NCBI GenBank assembly: GCA_002348265.1
Contig: DEAT01000061.1
Span: 1 to 13,435 of the forward strand
Length of the DNA: 13,435 nucleotides
DNA from: Gemmatimonadales bacterium UBA2975
GTDB lineage: Bacteria > Gemmatimonadota > Gemmatimonadetes > Longimicrobiales > Gaopeijiaceae
Direction: 5' to 3'
The position numbers and the translations under genes are program-made. Shown piece by piece: positions 1 to 7,289 of this stretch (positions are counted from its first letter, which is position 1; every line of letters begins with the position of its first letter). The notes under the pieces were generated by a model that saw nothing but the letters and a program-made list of their open reading frames with translations, was not told where the DNA came from and made no database searches.

Positions 1-329
1 ATCCGTTTGACGTAATTCTTTTCGGGTTCGTGTGGCGGCCGGAATATGATTATCTCCCCTCGTGATGGATCTGCCGATCCGGTGAGCATTATGTCCGTTC
101 CAGGGACGTTTAGCCCATAGCCAATTTTGCTCACCAACAGAAAGTCACCAACGAGAAGTGTGCCCTCCATCGAAGCGGTCGGTATCCTAAAAGCCTCAAC
201 GACCGTGGCTCGGATTAGAAGAAAGCAAAAGAACGCTACTGTGAGTGATTTAACCCAATGAAGCAGTCTGCGTCTTAAGAATCTTGCAGTCGGCTCATGT
301 CCCCCACTAATCATCGCCTTAAACGTCAT
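1..329 (-). CDS. lepB: Type I signal peptidase (LepB), N-terminal 109 codons, cut by window edge
   Basis: Inner-membrane serine protease that removes signal peptides from exported proteins on the outer face of the membrane. Translating the minus strand from ATG at 329 gives an open frame to the window edge. Residues 24-44 form one hydrophobic anchor after a basic stretch (RFLRRR). It is followed by FRIPTASMEGTLLVGD (47-62), the family's box B, with the catalytic Ser at residue 53. The fragment ends with NYVKR (105-109), the box D start, which places the general-base Lys at 108. Both members of the Ser-Lys dyad are therefore present, and only the C-terminal part lies outside the window. No clear ribosome binding site precedes 329. 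A second ATG lies five codons in, but AAGG there is too close to it to serve. The gene lies 169 bases downstream of the sigma-54 regulator on the same strand. Family assignment is firm; the exact start is less so. Confidence 0.9.
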   Translation of the reverse strand, partial: MTFKAMISGGHEPTARFLRRRLLHWVKSLTVAFFCFLLIRATVVEAFRIPTASMEGTLLVGDFLLVSKIGYGLNVPGTDIMLTGSADPSRGEIIIFRPPHEPEKNYVKR

Positions 330-498
330 ACTGGTGCCAGTATCTATCCCGCCAGTACCACCACAACCTTAAATTTTCGTTGAAGTACCAGTTTTGTATT
401 TTCAAGCTCACACACCCAAAGTCATACCGACGCTCTCCGGATTCTATCCAGATACCTCACACAAGAACTCCCTCTCATTGCGAGAACCTTACCCGCCC

Positions 499-1860
499 TC
501 AACTGTCTCTGATTAAGCCGTACTTCTCAATCTTCTTGTACAGGTTAGATCTTGGCATATCGATGCGCCTGGCTGTCTCAGCAACATTCCAATCATGCTC
601 CTGGAGCTTCCGATTGATGAAAGCGCGCTCTGCACCATCCTTAAAGTCCGAAAATTTGTCGCTTGAGAAGAGGTGACCCTCGAGTCTGGATCCTGAGGGT
701 CTTTCACCAGCAAGCATATCAACATCCTCGAGCCGCACAGTATCCCCGGGGGAGAGTATCAGCAGTCGCTCAACCGTATTTCTCAACTCTCGGACGTTCC
801 CCGGCCAAGGCAAATTCTGAAGTCTCTCAATGGCAGCCGTCTCAAATGACCGCGGAGAAAGTCCATCTCGGGACAACATAAGATCGGTGAAGTGCTGCAC
901 CAGCATCGGAACATCGTCTCTGCGATCTCTTAATGGTGGCATGTGGATGGGAACCACGTTCAGTCGATAATACAAATCTTCACGGAAAGCGCCCCCGCTG
1001 ATCTCATGTTCTAGATCCTTGTTCGTTGCCGCTACGATACGGACATCTACTTCGATTGATTTCTTGCCACCCACACGTGATATCACACCCTGCTCTAAAG
1101 CTCGAAGAACCTTTGCCTGAGCTTGTGGCGACATGTCTCCGACCTCATCCAGGAATAAGGTGCCTCCGTGTGCCTGTTCAAACTTTCCTGCATGGTCAGC
1201 GACTGCACCCGTAAACGATCCCTTTAGGTGGCCAAAGAGAGCTGACTCAATTAGCTCGGACGGGATTGCCGCACAGTTCACCTCTACGAACGGCCCACCG
1301 GCCCTCGGGGATAGTCGATGAATCGCACGCGCGACAAGTTCCTTTCCCGTTCCATTTTCTCCTGTGACCAGGACACGTGCTTCTGTCGGGCCAACACGCT
1401 CAGTACGCTCAAGCACCTGCCTGATCGGGTACGAAGTCCCAACAATCTCGTATCGGCTCTCGATCTGATTTCGTAAATCAATCACGGACTGGGTCAGTCC
1501 TCGGAGCTCTAGAGCGCGCCGCAAAGTGACCAAAAGCCGGTCCGTGTCGAGAGGCTTCTCTAGGAAGTCATAGGCGCCCTTCCGAGTAGCGTGGACTGCT
1601 GTATCGATCGTCCCGTGGCCCGAAATCATCACAACGATACTGCTCCTGTCCTGCTCACGGAGCTTCTCCAGTACTTCAAGTCCATCAATCCCCGGCATCT
1701 TCACATCTAGGAAGATGACGTCAGGATTGAAGTCTGCGGCCATTCGAAGACCCTTATGGCCATCTTCAGCTACCCGCACCTCGTGACCTTCGTACTCAAA
1801 TACCTGACGGAGAGCGCTTCTGATGCCGTGTTCGTCGTCGATTACAAGAAGTCGGGTCAT
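499..1860 (-). CDS. NtrC/NtrX-family sigma-54-dependent response regulator
   Basis: A 453-residue cytoplasmic activator of sigma-54 RNA polymerase with three modules. The receiver domain (about 1-120) has acidic pair D8-D9, phospho-acceptor D52 in FLDVKMPG, S80 and K102. The AAA+ ATPase (about 135-370) has Walker A GENGTGKE (167-174), Walker B GGTLFLDE (232-239), arginine-finger region FREDLYYRLNV (292-302) and sensor II WPGNVREL (352-359). A Fis-type helix-turn-helix occupies about 412-448 (NVAETARRIDMPRSNLYKK). The sigma-54-contacting loop reads GSFTGA (214-219) rather than the usual GAFTGA. All residues needed for phosphorylation and ATP hydrolysis are present. The C-terminal helix-turn-helix resembles NtrX more than NtrC, which matches the NtrY-like kinase upstream in the same strand block, but pairing is inference. 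Only a weak CGGA lies in front of the ATG. lepB follows 169 bases downstream. Confidence 0.93.
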   Translation of the reverse strand: MTRLLVIDDEHGIRSALRQVFEYEGHEVRVAEDGHKGLRMAADFNPDVIFLDVKMPGIDGLEVLEKLREQDRSSIVVMISGHGTIDTAVHATRKGAYDFLEKPLDTDRLLVTLRRALELRGLTQSVIDLRNQIESRYEIVGTSYPIRQVLERTERVGPTEARVLVTGENGTGKELVARAIHRLSPRAGGPFVEVNCAAIPSELIESALFGHLKGSFTGAVADHAGKFEQAHGGTLFLDEVGDMSPQAQAKVLRALEQGVISRVGGKKSIEVDVRIVAATNKDLEHEISGGAFREDLYYRLNVVPIHMPPLRDRRDDVPMLVQHFTDLMLSRDGLSPRSFETAAIERLQNLPWPGNVRELRNTVERLLILSPGDTVRLEDVDMLAGERPSGSRLEGHLFSSDKFSDFKDGAERAFINRKLQEHDWNVAETARRIDMPRSNLYKKIEKYGLIRDS

Positions 1861-1895
1861 GAAAATCCGTGACTGTTGAGTCCGCAGAGATCAGC

Positions 1896-1917
1896 CATCT
1901 GCATCTACATCTACATC
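1896..1917. repeat. Short hexanucleotide tandem repeat upstream of the response regulator
   Basis: The unit CATCTA/CATCTG repeats about 3.7 times (CATCTG, CATCTA, CATCTA, CATC). It lies about 36 bases upstream of the response-regulator start, in the 152-base gap (1861-2012) between that gene and thpR. On the coding strand it reads as GATGTA/GATGCA repeats. Nothing else in this gap is recognisable: no strong promoter and no terminator. Confidence 0.6.
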
Positions 1918-2012
1918 CCGATACAAAATTGGTTCAGCTAAGAATAGAATCACCTTTTGTTTCCATTAAAAACTCAGGAGCCCGAATGCGACCCACGCCT
2001 CAAGCTGTGCCC

Positions 2013-2576
2013 TCATTTCTTCCGCAGAGTGATGGAAGAAACAACACTGTACCGGGGTCCCCCTGTAGACACATGACTCCTTATGAGATCGATCGCGCCA
2101 ACTTTCATCAACTCATCGAAATCGAGCTCAGAGAATGCCTGGTCTAGGTTCCTGAATGCTCCCACTCCCCCTTCGTCCCTAGTGCGTCCGAGGGTTATGT
2201 GTGGATGAAACGAACGAGACAAAGATGTAAAACCAACATCACCGAGAGACCACTCCAGATCCTGTTTAAGGCACCGCATCTCCGGACAAGCCTCTACTCC
2301 TAACCAGATTTCATCCGGCCGGCGCACCGTAGGAAATGCTCCAAAACCTCTGATTTGGGTGTTAAATGGACGAGTTCCAGACGCAACTTTTTCCAGCGCT
2401 GCGGTAACGTCGCTTAACTGCTCCCTCCGCACTTGACCCAATGACTTAAGCGTGACGTGAAAATCTTCTGGCTCAACCCATTGCACAGGAAGATCACGAT
2501 CGCGTAACGCGCGCGCTGCCCGATGCATCTTCACCCGCTGCTTCTTCGGAAAGTTGATGCCTACAAAAAGCTGCAT
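2013..2576 (-). CDS. thpR: RNA 2',3'-cyclic phosphodiesterase (2H phosphoesterase, ThpR/LigT family)
   Basis: A 187-residue cytoplasmic enzyme of the 2H phosphoesterase superfamily, historically called 2'-5' RNA ligase. It opens 2',3'-cyclic phosphate ends of RNA, and its role in the cell is poorly defined. The two signature motifs are both present and correctly spaced: HVTLKSLG with H40 and T42, and HPHITLGR with H126 and T128. The N-terminus (MQLFVGINFP) and the length match the family, which is usually about 180 residues. The start is supported by GAGG four bases before the ATG (plus-strand CCTC at 2581-2584). The gene lies between the EamA transporter (214 bases upstream) and the sigma-54 regulator (152 bases downstream) on the same strand. 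No functional link to either is evident. Confidence 0.93.
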   Translation of the reverse strand: MQLFVGINFPKKQRVKMHRAARALRDRDLPVQWVEPEDFHVTLKSLGQVRREQLSDVTAALEKVASGTRPFNTQIRGFGAFPTVRRPDEIWLGVEACPEMRCLKQDLEWSLGDVGFTSLSRSFHPHITLGRTRDEGGVGAFRNLDQAFSELDFDELMKVGAIDLIRSHVSTGGPRYSVVSSITLRKK

Positions 2577-2734
2577 CTGCCCTCACGTTGTAGGGTTTTG
2601 CCGTGTGATTTGAACGACTCTGTTTGTTATTCCTGGAATTAAGTCTACGATCTGACGCCGTGTGGTGCGAGGAAGTTCCCACTAAGTTTCTGCTAACAGA
2701 GCCTTGAATAATCAGCGCCAATGGAACGTTAGAT

Positions 2735-2747
2735 ATCAATCATTGAT
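2735..2747. repeat. Perfect 6-1-6 palindrome between EamA transporter and thpR
   Basis: ATCAAT-C-ATTGAT is a perfect inverted repeat with a one-base centre. It lies in the 214-base gap (2577-2790) downstream of the transporter gene and about 160 bases upstream of thpR. Its size and symmetry would fit a dimeric repressor site, but one palindrome of this length can occur by chance. The rest of the gap shows no terminator with a T-run, no tRNA fold and no convincing promoter. Confidence 0.3.
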
Positions 2748-2790
2748 GACTTCCGACCCAGTCTCCAATCCTTTCCTCCAAAACTCGCGA

Positions 2791-3774
2791 TCATGAATCG
2801 GCCCTATCGCTGGGCTTAACTCTCAGGTCCTGCACTGGATCAGTTGTAATCACAACGACCGAGGCGAGGATGATGGCCGCTGCTAACATTGAGCGAGGAG
2901 TCAGCGGCTCGTCTGCTAGGGCCCAACCGAGGAAAAGAGCGACAACAGGATTTACGTATGCGTAGGTAGCTACACGAGAAGGTAGCGCGACAGTTAACAG
3001 CCAGACGTAGGCAGCATAGCCGACGATGGCACCGGCGATGATGAGGTAGAGTAAGGCCCACCATGACCTTGGGGAGACATCCAAAAGCGAAAAGCCAGCC
3101 AATTCCCCAGACGCCAAAGAGAGAAGTGTAAAAATCGCACCCCCACTGAGCATTTGAGTAGACACAAGCATTGCCGGCCTCGGCGGATTCTCCAGGTAAC
3201 GTGAGACAATTGACCCGATCGCCCAGCAGATGCTTCCAACCAACACTAACGATGCCCCCAGAAATTCCGTTCGCCCACCAGCACCGACACCTGGTGAACC
3301 GGCTAGCACCCCCACACCTAAGAACCCAAGCATCAAAGCTATCACCGCCCTTCTGGAGGGTCGATCTCCAGACCCAAATCGAGCATCAAGTAACACCATC
3401 CACATGGGTACCGTTGCTACGATTAGAGCTACAAGACCGCTCGGGACCCATTGCTCCGCTACAACTACAGCGCCATTGCCTCCAACAAGCAAGAGTGTGC
3501 CAGAGATCGCCCCGCTCCTCCACTGGACTAAGGTCGGCGCCAAACCCCCTCGTGTTCTCAACCAGGCATGCATCAGTGCTCCCGCGACAAGGAAGCGAAC
3601 GGCAGCCATACCGAACGGCGGCATCGTCTCGATCGCGAACCGAATAGCTAGATACGTCGAACCCCAAATGACGTAAATCGCAGCAAAAGCTAGGATGACA
3701 GCAGTAAGCCTTACCCCACTGCCATCATCTACCGAACGGGTTTGGGTCGAGTGAGCCATAGCTGAAAAACTCAC
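2791..3774 (-). CDS. EamA/DMT-family transporter (YedA/RhaT-like)
   Basis: A 327-residue inner-membrane protein of the drug/metabolite transporter superfamily. Two EamA repeats (about 24-158 and 172-310) give roughly ten membrane helices. The first repeat opens with the typical IWGSTYLAIRFAIETMPPF (36-54), closest to the YedA-type branch. The second repeat carries the matching AYVNPVVALFLGW segment (272-284). Such proteins usually export amino acids or other small metabolites, and the substrate cannot be read from sequence. The frame opens with GTG at 3774; an ATG five codons later at 3759 is an equally plausible start, since neither has a strong ribosome binding site. It follows pntB by 182 bases. 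That gap holds only a 5-bp stem with a 5-base loop (3837-3851) and no proper terminator, so readthrough from pntAB is possible but unproven. Confidence 0.9.
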   Translation of the reverse strand: MSFSAMAHSTQTRSVDDGSGVRLTAVILAFAAIYVIWGSTYLAIRFAIETMPPFGMAAVRFLVAGALMHAWLRTRGGLAPTLVQWRSGAISGTLLLVGGNGAVVVAEQWVPSGLVALIVATVPMWMVLLDARFGSGDRPSRRAVIALMLGFLGVGVLAGSPGVGAGGRTEFLGASLVLVGSICWAIGSIVSRYLENPPRPAMLVSTQMLSGGAIFTLLSLASGELAGFSLLDVSPRSWWALLYLIIAGAIVGYAAYVWLLTVALPSRVATYAYVNPVVALFLGWALADEPLTPRSMLAAAIILASVVVITTDPVQDLRVKPSDRADS

Positions 3775-3956
3775 TAGCTCAGGTGGCAGTTGAAATGAGG
3801 TCCGCTCATGCGAGGAGCAATCTTTTGACGGTTATTCCGTCTTGGGCGCCGTGCCTCCCGGTCCCAAGCTTCGTCTTTGTCAGCTTAGTGCTTGTCGGCC
3901 TAGTACTATCCACATCGGTCTTTCAAGCAAGGGTTCGACGTACTTCGCCCTGGAGC

Positions 3957-5591
3957 TCAGGTGAGCAGAGCCGTTAATTGACTCATGCTGTCCTTGGCAT
4001 CTCCCAAAAGCATCCTGTTGTTCTCCTTGAAGAACAGAGGATTTCCAACTCCTGCATACCCCGCTCCCAAGCTGCGTTTGAGGACTACCGTGGTCTCAGC
4101 CTTCCAAACCTGAATCACGGGCATCCCATATATGGGACTAGACTCATCTGTCTCCGCACCGGGGTTGACCACATCATTTGCGCCGATGATTAAAACCAAG
4201 TCCGTCTCCGGGCAATCACCATTGATCTCGTCCATTTCGAGTACGATATCGTACGGCACACCTGCCTCAGCCAGGAGGACATTCATATGTCCCGGCAAGC
4301 GACCTGCAACGGGATGGATCGCGTAACGGACATTGCATCCCCTCTTGCGAAGCATGCCTGAGAACTCATTTACGAGATGCTGAGCCCGAGCTACAGCCAT
4401 TCCGTATCCGGGAACAATCATGATACTCTTGGCGTTGCGTGCGAGTTGGGCCACTTCTTCAATGTCGGTGACGGTCACCTCACCCTCGATTTCCGTCCCC
4501 TCCCCGGTTGGATTCCCTCCGTCTGTTCCGAACCCTCCAAAAACAACGTTCCAGATAGATCGGTTCATCGCCTTGCACATAATGTAGGACAGAATCGCTC
4601 CACTAGATCCTACAAGCGCTCCTGTCACCAATAGCAGGTCGTTCGCCAGCATGAATCCAGCGGAAGCGGCAGCCCAACCCGAATAGCTGTTGAGCAAGCT
4701 GACCACGACCGGCATGTCAGCACCTCCAATCGCGATCACGAGATGGACTCCAAGAAGGCACGTGAGTCCTGTCAACATCATAAGAAACAGAAACGCACGG
4801 CTGTCGGTTGAGGGTTGACTGGCCACTTGAATCGCCGCCTCAATCCTCTCGACTTCTGCAACCGCTTTCTTGATCTCGTCCTGCATGAGTCGGGTTCCAG
4901 CCGGCTCGTTCTCCAGACGCTCTACAACACCCTCCGCGGTCTGCAACTGCTCCTCCAGCTCGATGGCGGTTTCGGCTTGCGAGACTGTATCTGAAACATA
5001 GGGGACAGCCATCCCGATGCATGTGAGAGCTGCTATGGCGTTGAGACCATGTCGGCCAGGAAGTAACAAAGGGGCTCCTGGAACTCGTTTCCCAAAAAGC
5101 CAACCGCGCAACTTAGCCCACGCCACGATGGACCCCGTGAACGTGATGGCACCAATGGCGACTCCAAACCAGATCTCAAGCAGGTGAACCAGATCACTTC
5201 CGTGACCCGCGAGGTCTGCTGTCAGCCATGTCGAGATCCCGACCAACACCGCAGCAAGTCCTACAAAGCTGTGCAGTAAGGCCACCAACTGTGGCATTGC
5301 TGTCATAGCCACCCGCTTGGCCATGACGGATCCAATCACACCACCGACGAGTGCTGTCGTTATCAATAGAGTCCAGTTTTCCGAACTGATCACTCGGGTG
5401 GTTCCATAGGCATCCGGCACTACCAAGAGGAGAATCGTCGCTCCAATGGCGATAACCATCCCAACGAGACCGTATGAGTTACCGCGGCGGGCCGTCTCTT
5501 GATTAGAGAGACCGCCAAGACTGAGAATGAAGAGAATCGCCGCACCCAGATACGCGACATTGGGTATAGCTACGAAGCTTTGGAGTTGCAT
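3957..5591 (-). CDS. pntB: Proton-translocating NAD(P)+ transhydrogenase, beta subunit
   Basis: Inner-membrane subunit that holds most of the proton channel (domain II) and the cytosolic NADP(H)-binding domain III. It works with PntA to reduce NADP+ with NADH at the expense of the proton gradient. From ATG 5591 it has 544 residues, against 462 in E. coli. The membrane part (about 8-355) keeps the channel His (H107, in LLHSFVGLAAVL) and the counterparts of E. coli Asp213 and Asn222 (D292 and N301, in GGADMPVVVSLLNSYSGW). Domain III has GYGMAVARAQ (395-404), GRLPGHMNVLLAEA (430-443), GANDVVNPGA (470-479) and KRSLGAGYAG (505-514). The extra length is mostly a charged, heptad-like stretch at about 201-260. 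The frame is open up to 5648, but the 5591 start is preferred: AAGGAGG lies nine bases before it, pntA ends one base before it, and homology begins there. Confidence 0.96.
   Translation of the reverse strand: MQLQSFVAIPNVAYLGAAILFILSLGGLSNQETARRGNSYGLVGMVIAIGATILLLVVPDAYGTTRVISSENWTLLITTALVGGVIGSVMAKRVAMTAMPQLVALLHSFVGLAAVLVGISTWLTADLAGHGSDLVHLLEIWFGVAIGAITFTGSIVAWAKLRGWLFGKRVPGAPLLLPGRHGLNAIAALTCIGMAVPYVSDTVSQAETAIELEEQLQTAEGVVERLENEPAGTRLMQDEIKKAVAEVERIEAAIQVASQPSTDSRAFLFLMMLTGLTCLLGVHLVIAIGGADMPVVVSLLNSYSGWAAASAGFMLANDLLLVTGALVGSSGAILSYIMCKAMNRSIWNVVFGGFGTDGGNPTGEGTEIEGEVTVTDIEEVAQLARNAKSIMIVPGYGMAVARAQHLVNEFSGMLRKRGCNVRYAIHPVAGRLPGHMNVLLAEAGVPYDIVLEMDEINGDCPETDLVLIIGANDVVNPGAETDESSPIYGMPVIQVWKAETTVVLKRSLGAGYAGVGNPLFFKENNRMLLGDAKDSMSQLTALLT
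4812..4991 (-). other. Predicted coiled-coil insertion in PntB, outside the membrane
   Basis: Codons 201-260 of pntB encode a Glu-, Leu- and Ala-rich segment with heptad-like spacing (for example ELEEQLQTAEGVVERLENE and AVAEVERIEAAIQ), broken near a Pro-Ala-Gly turn at 230-232. This suggests an antiparallel helical hairpin. It sits between the helix at about 182-200 and the helix at about 266-287. By the known E. coli topology this corresponds to the TM11-TM12 loop on the periplasmic side, which is only a few residues long in E. coli. Aligning His91 and Asp213 of E. coli to H107 and D292 here gives about 63 extra residues between them. Coiled-coil character and location are predictions. Confidence 0.7.
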
Positions 5592-5592
5592 C

Positions 5593-7209
5593 CTAGTTAT
5601 CCTCCTTGCGGAACATCTGCAGCATTCGCTGAGTGACAAGGAAGCCACCGGCTATGTTGATACTGGCGACCAGAATCGCTACGGCACCAAGCACCGCCGC
5701 AGTATTCAGTTCTGTGCCAGCTACACCTAGCAAACCACCCACAACGATGATGCCGCTGATCGCATTCGTCACACTCATCAGAGGTGTATGCAAAGCCGGC
5801 GTCACACTCCAGACTACCTGCCACCCAATGAAGCAGGCTAGGAGAAACACAGTGACCTGCTGAACGAAATGAGGGACAGGGGCGCTCTCAGCGGTGAAAC
5901 CAATCAGCGCAAGCACTACGGCAAGCGTCAGGGCGATCGCATTACGAGGTCCAATCGCCATGGGCTCATTCGACGCACCGTGACCGTGCCCGCTGCTCTT
6001 CTTGGTCTGCGGAAGATCAGCAACTACTTCGGAGTCCTGCTTACCCTGACTCATGACTGGAGGTTTTTCGGGATCAGGAGGAGGAGGCCACGTTAGAGTC
6101 CCCTGGCGCACTACTGTGGATTTTCTCACGACTTCGTCTTCAAAATCGACCTTGAAGTCTCCAGCACCACCCATGTCCGATAGAAGATTTACGATGTTCG
6201 TCCCAAAGAACTGGCTCGCATGGGTAGGGAGCCGACTTGTTAAGTCTGTGTACCCAACAACATGCACTCCGCTGCTCACCACCACCTGACCGGGAACAGT
6301 GGCTGTGCAATTCCCCCCTTGTTCGGCAGCTAGATCCATAATGACCGATCCCGGCTTCATGCTGTCGATCATATCTTGCAGAATGAGTTCTGGGGCTTTT
6401 CGTCCCGGGATCAATGCTGTCGTAATGATGATGTCTACCTCTTTCGCCTGATTCGCAAAACATTCGAGTTCAGCCTTAAGGAACTCATCACTCATGATGT
6501 TTGCGTAGCCCCCACTTGATTCCTGAGACTCGTCCATCGGAACATCAAGCATGAGGAACCTGGCGCCCATACTCTCCACCTGCTCCTTGCACGCCGGTCT
6601 AACGTCGAAAGCTCGGACCTCAGCCCCTAAACCCCTAGCTGTACCGATCGCAGCAAGACCGGCGACACCTGCTCCAATCACCAACACCTGCGCAGGACGA
6701 GTTTTCCCGGCCGCAGTGATCTGGCCGCCGAAAAAGCCTCCGTATAGGTGGGCTGCTTCCAGTACGGCACGGTAACCGGCGATGTTCGCCATTGAACTAA
6801 GGACATCCATCTTTTGCGCACGAGTGATGCGCGGAATCTTGTCTAGTGCAATTGCTGTTTTCGAGCCACTCTGAAGGTGTTCAACAAGCTCAGGATTCTG
6901 CTCAGGAAATAGCAGAGAGATCAGCGTTCCTCGATCCGCAAGTAAATTCGCCTCATGGCTACCATCACTGCGGGCTTGAGGAGGGTTGATCTTGCATATC
7001 AAATCCGAAGAGCTCCACAAAGAATGCACATCTGACGTTATAGAGGCCCCAGCGGCTGTGAACATTTGGTCAGGATAATTGGCGAGCGCACCTGCCCCTG
7101 CTTCGACACTTACCTCGAAGCCCATCTTGATCATCTTCTTGACCGTGTCGGGCGTGGCGGCCACGCGCCGCTCTCCGTTCAGAACCTCTTTGGGAATTCC
7201 TATTCGCAT
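5593..7209 (-). CDS. pntA: Proton-translocating NAD(P)+ transhydrogenase, alpha subunit
   Basis: A 538-residue subunit with the cytosolic NAD(H)-binding domain I (about 1-375) followed by the first membrane helices of domain II (about 422-530). It begins with MRIGIPKEVLNGERRVAATP, the alanine dehydrogenase/PNT N-terminal signature. It carries the RITRAQKMDVLSSMANIAGY loop (127-146), the Rossmann motif GAGVAGL (179-185) and YTDLTSRLPTHASQFFG (320-336). A Pro-rich, then His/Gly-rich linker (about 374-418) joins the domains. The C-terminus has about four hydrophobic helices, as in the single-chain E. coli alpha subunit (510 residues). The stop codon is one base before the pntB start, so the two are almost certainly co-transcribed. 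No good ribosome binding site precedes the ATG; a run of eight Cs on the coding strand lies about 10 bases upstream. The decarboxylase gene ends 80 bases upstream. Confidence 0.96.
   Translation of the reverse strand: MRIGIPKEVLNGERRVAATPDTVKKMIKMGFEVSVEAGAGALANYPDQMFTAAGASITSDVHSLWSSSDLICKINPPQARSDGSHEANLLADRGTLISLLFPEQNPELVEHLQSGSKTAIALDKIPRITRAQKMDVLSSMANIAGYRAVLEAAHLYGGFFGGQITAAGKTRPAQVLVIGAGVAGLAAIGTARGLGAEVRAFDVRPACKEQVESMGARFLMLDVPMDESQESSGGYANIMSDEFLKAELECFANQAKEVDIIITTALIPGRKAPELILQDMIDSMKPGSVIMDLAAEQGGNCTATVPGQVVVSSGVHVVGYTDLTSRLPTHASQFFGTNIVNLLSDMGGAGDFKVDFEDEVVRKSTVVRQGTLTWPPPPDPEKPPVMSQGKQDSEVVADLPQTKKSSGHGHGASNEPMAIGPRNAIALTLAVVLALIGFTAESAPVPHFVQQVTVFLLACFIGWQVVWSVTPALHTPLMSVTNAISGIIVVGGLLGVAGTELNTAAVLGAVAILVASINIAGGFLVTQRMLQMFRKEDN
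5601..5607 (-). promoter_or_regulatory. Strong ribosome binding site for pntB inside the pntA end
   Basis: The coding strand reads AAGGAGG, a near-perfect anti-16S match, nine bases before ATG 5591. It overlaps the last codons of pntA (Lys-Glu region). It decides the pntB start over the longer open frame to 5648 and argues for translational coupling of the two subunits. Confidence 0.85.
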
Positions 7210-7219
7210 AGCAATCTGT

Positions 7220-7227
7220 GGGGGGGG
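7220..7227. repeat. G8/C8 homopolymer tract in the pntA leader
   Basis: Eight consecutive Gs on the plus strand (Cs on the coding strand) lie 10 bases upstream of the pntA ATG, where a ribosome binding site would be expected. No Shine-Dalgarno-like sequence is visible. The tract does not interrupt a reading frame. Confidence 0.8.
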
Positions 7228-7267
7228 TCTAAAGAAATGCTTTTTGGGATTGTTTCCAACTAAGAGA

Positions 7268-7279
7268 AACGTGGACGTT
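7268..7279. repeat. Palindrome between decarboxylase and pntA
   Basis: AACGT-GG-ACGTT is a perfect inverted repeat with a 2-base centre, starting 10 bases downstream of the decarboxylase stop codon. Flanking GAGA and TCTC could extend it with a four-base bulge on one side. There is no T-run after it on the coding strand, so it is not a canonical terminator. It could equally be an operator for pntAB or chance. Confidence 0.3.
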
Positions 7280-7289
7280 ACGGTCTCGC

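Noticed and set aside
331..340. CTGGTGCCAG inverted repeat just upstream of lepB, together with nearby TACTGG repeats
   Set aside because: A 4-bp stem with a 2-base loop is too small to be meaningful. The first half resembles a sigma-54 TGGCAC element but lacks the TTGC element at the right spacing and abuts the start codon.
1869..2147. 92-codon plus-strand open frame over the gap between the regulator and thpR
   Set aside because: Its start comes from the hexanucleotide repeat area, it runs antisense into thpR, and it shows no domain or ribosome binding site.
2590..2640. GTTCAAATC on the minus strand, resembling a tRNA T-loop
   Set aside because: The flanking bases do not form the 5-bp T-stem beyond the first pair, and no acceptor or anticodon arms can be drawn.
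3837..3851. GACGG-TTATT-CCGTC stem-loop downstream of pntB as a terminator
   Set aside because: The stem is only 5 bp, and on the pntB-coding strand it is followed by A-rich rather than T-rich sequence. Not a canonical terminator.
3783..3977. 64-codon plus-strand open frame with a hydrophobic stretch between eamA and pntB
   Set aside because: It has a Leu/Val-rich segment like a membrane helix, but no ribosome binding site, it overlaps the pntB end, and it is isolated on the wrong strand. A small membrane protein cannot be excluded but is not supported.
5592..5648. Longer pntB start, 19 residues upstream of ATG 5591
   Set aside because: It overlaps the pntA 3' end, the added residues (Cys/Arg/Ser-rich) do not look like PntB, and the strong AAGGAGG with nine-base spacing fits ATG 5591.
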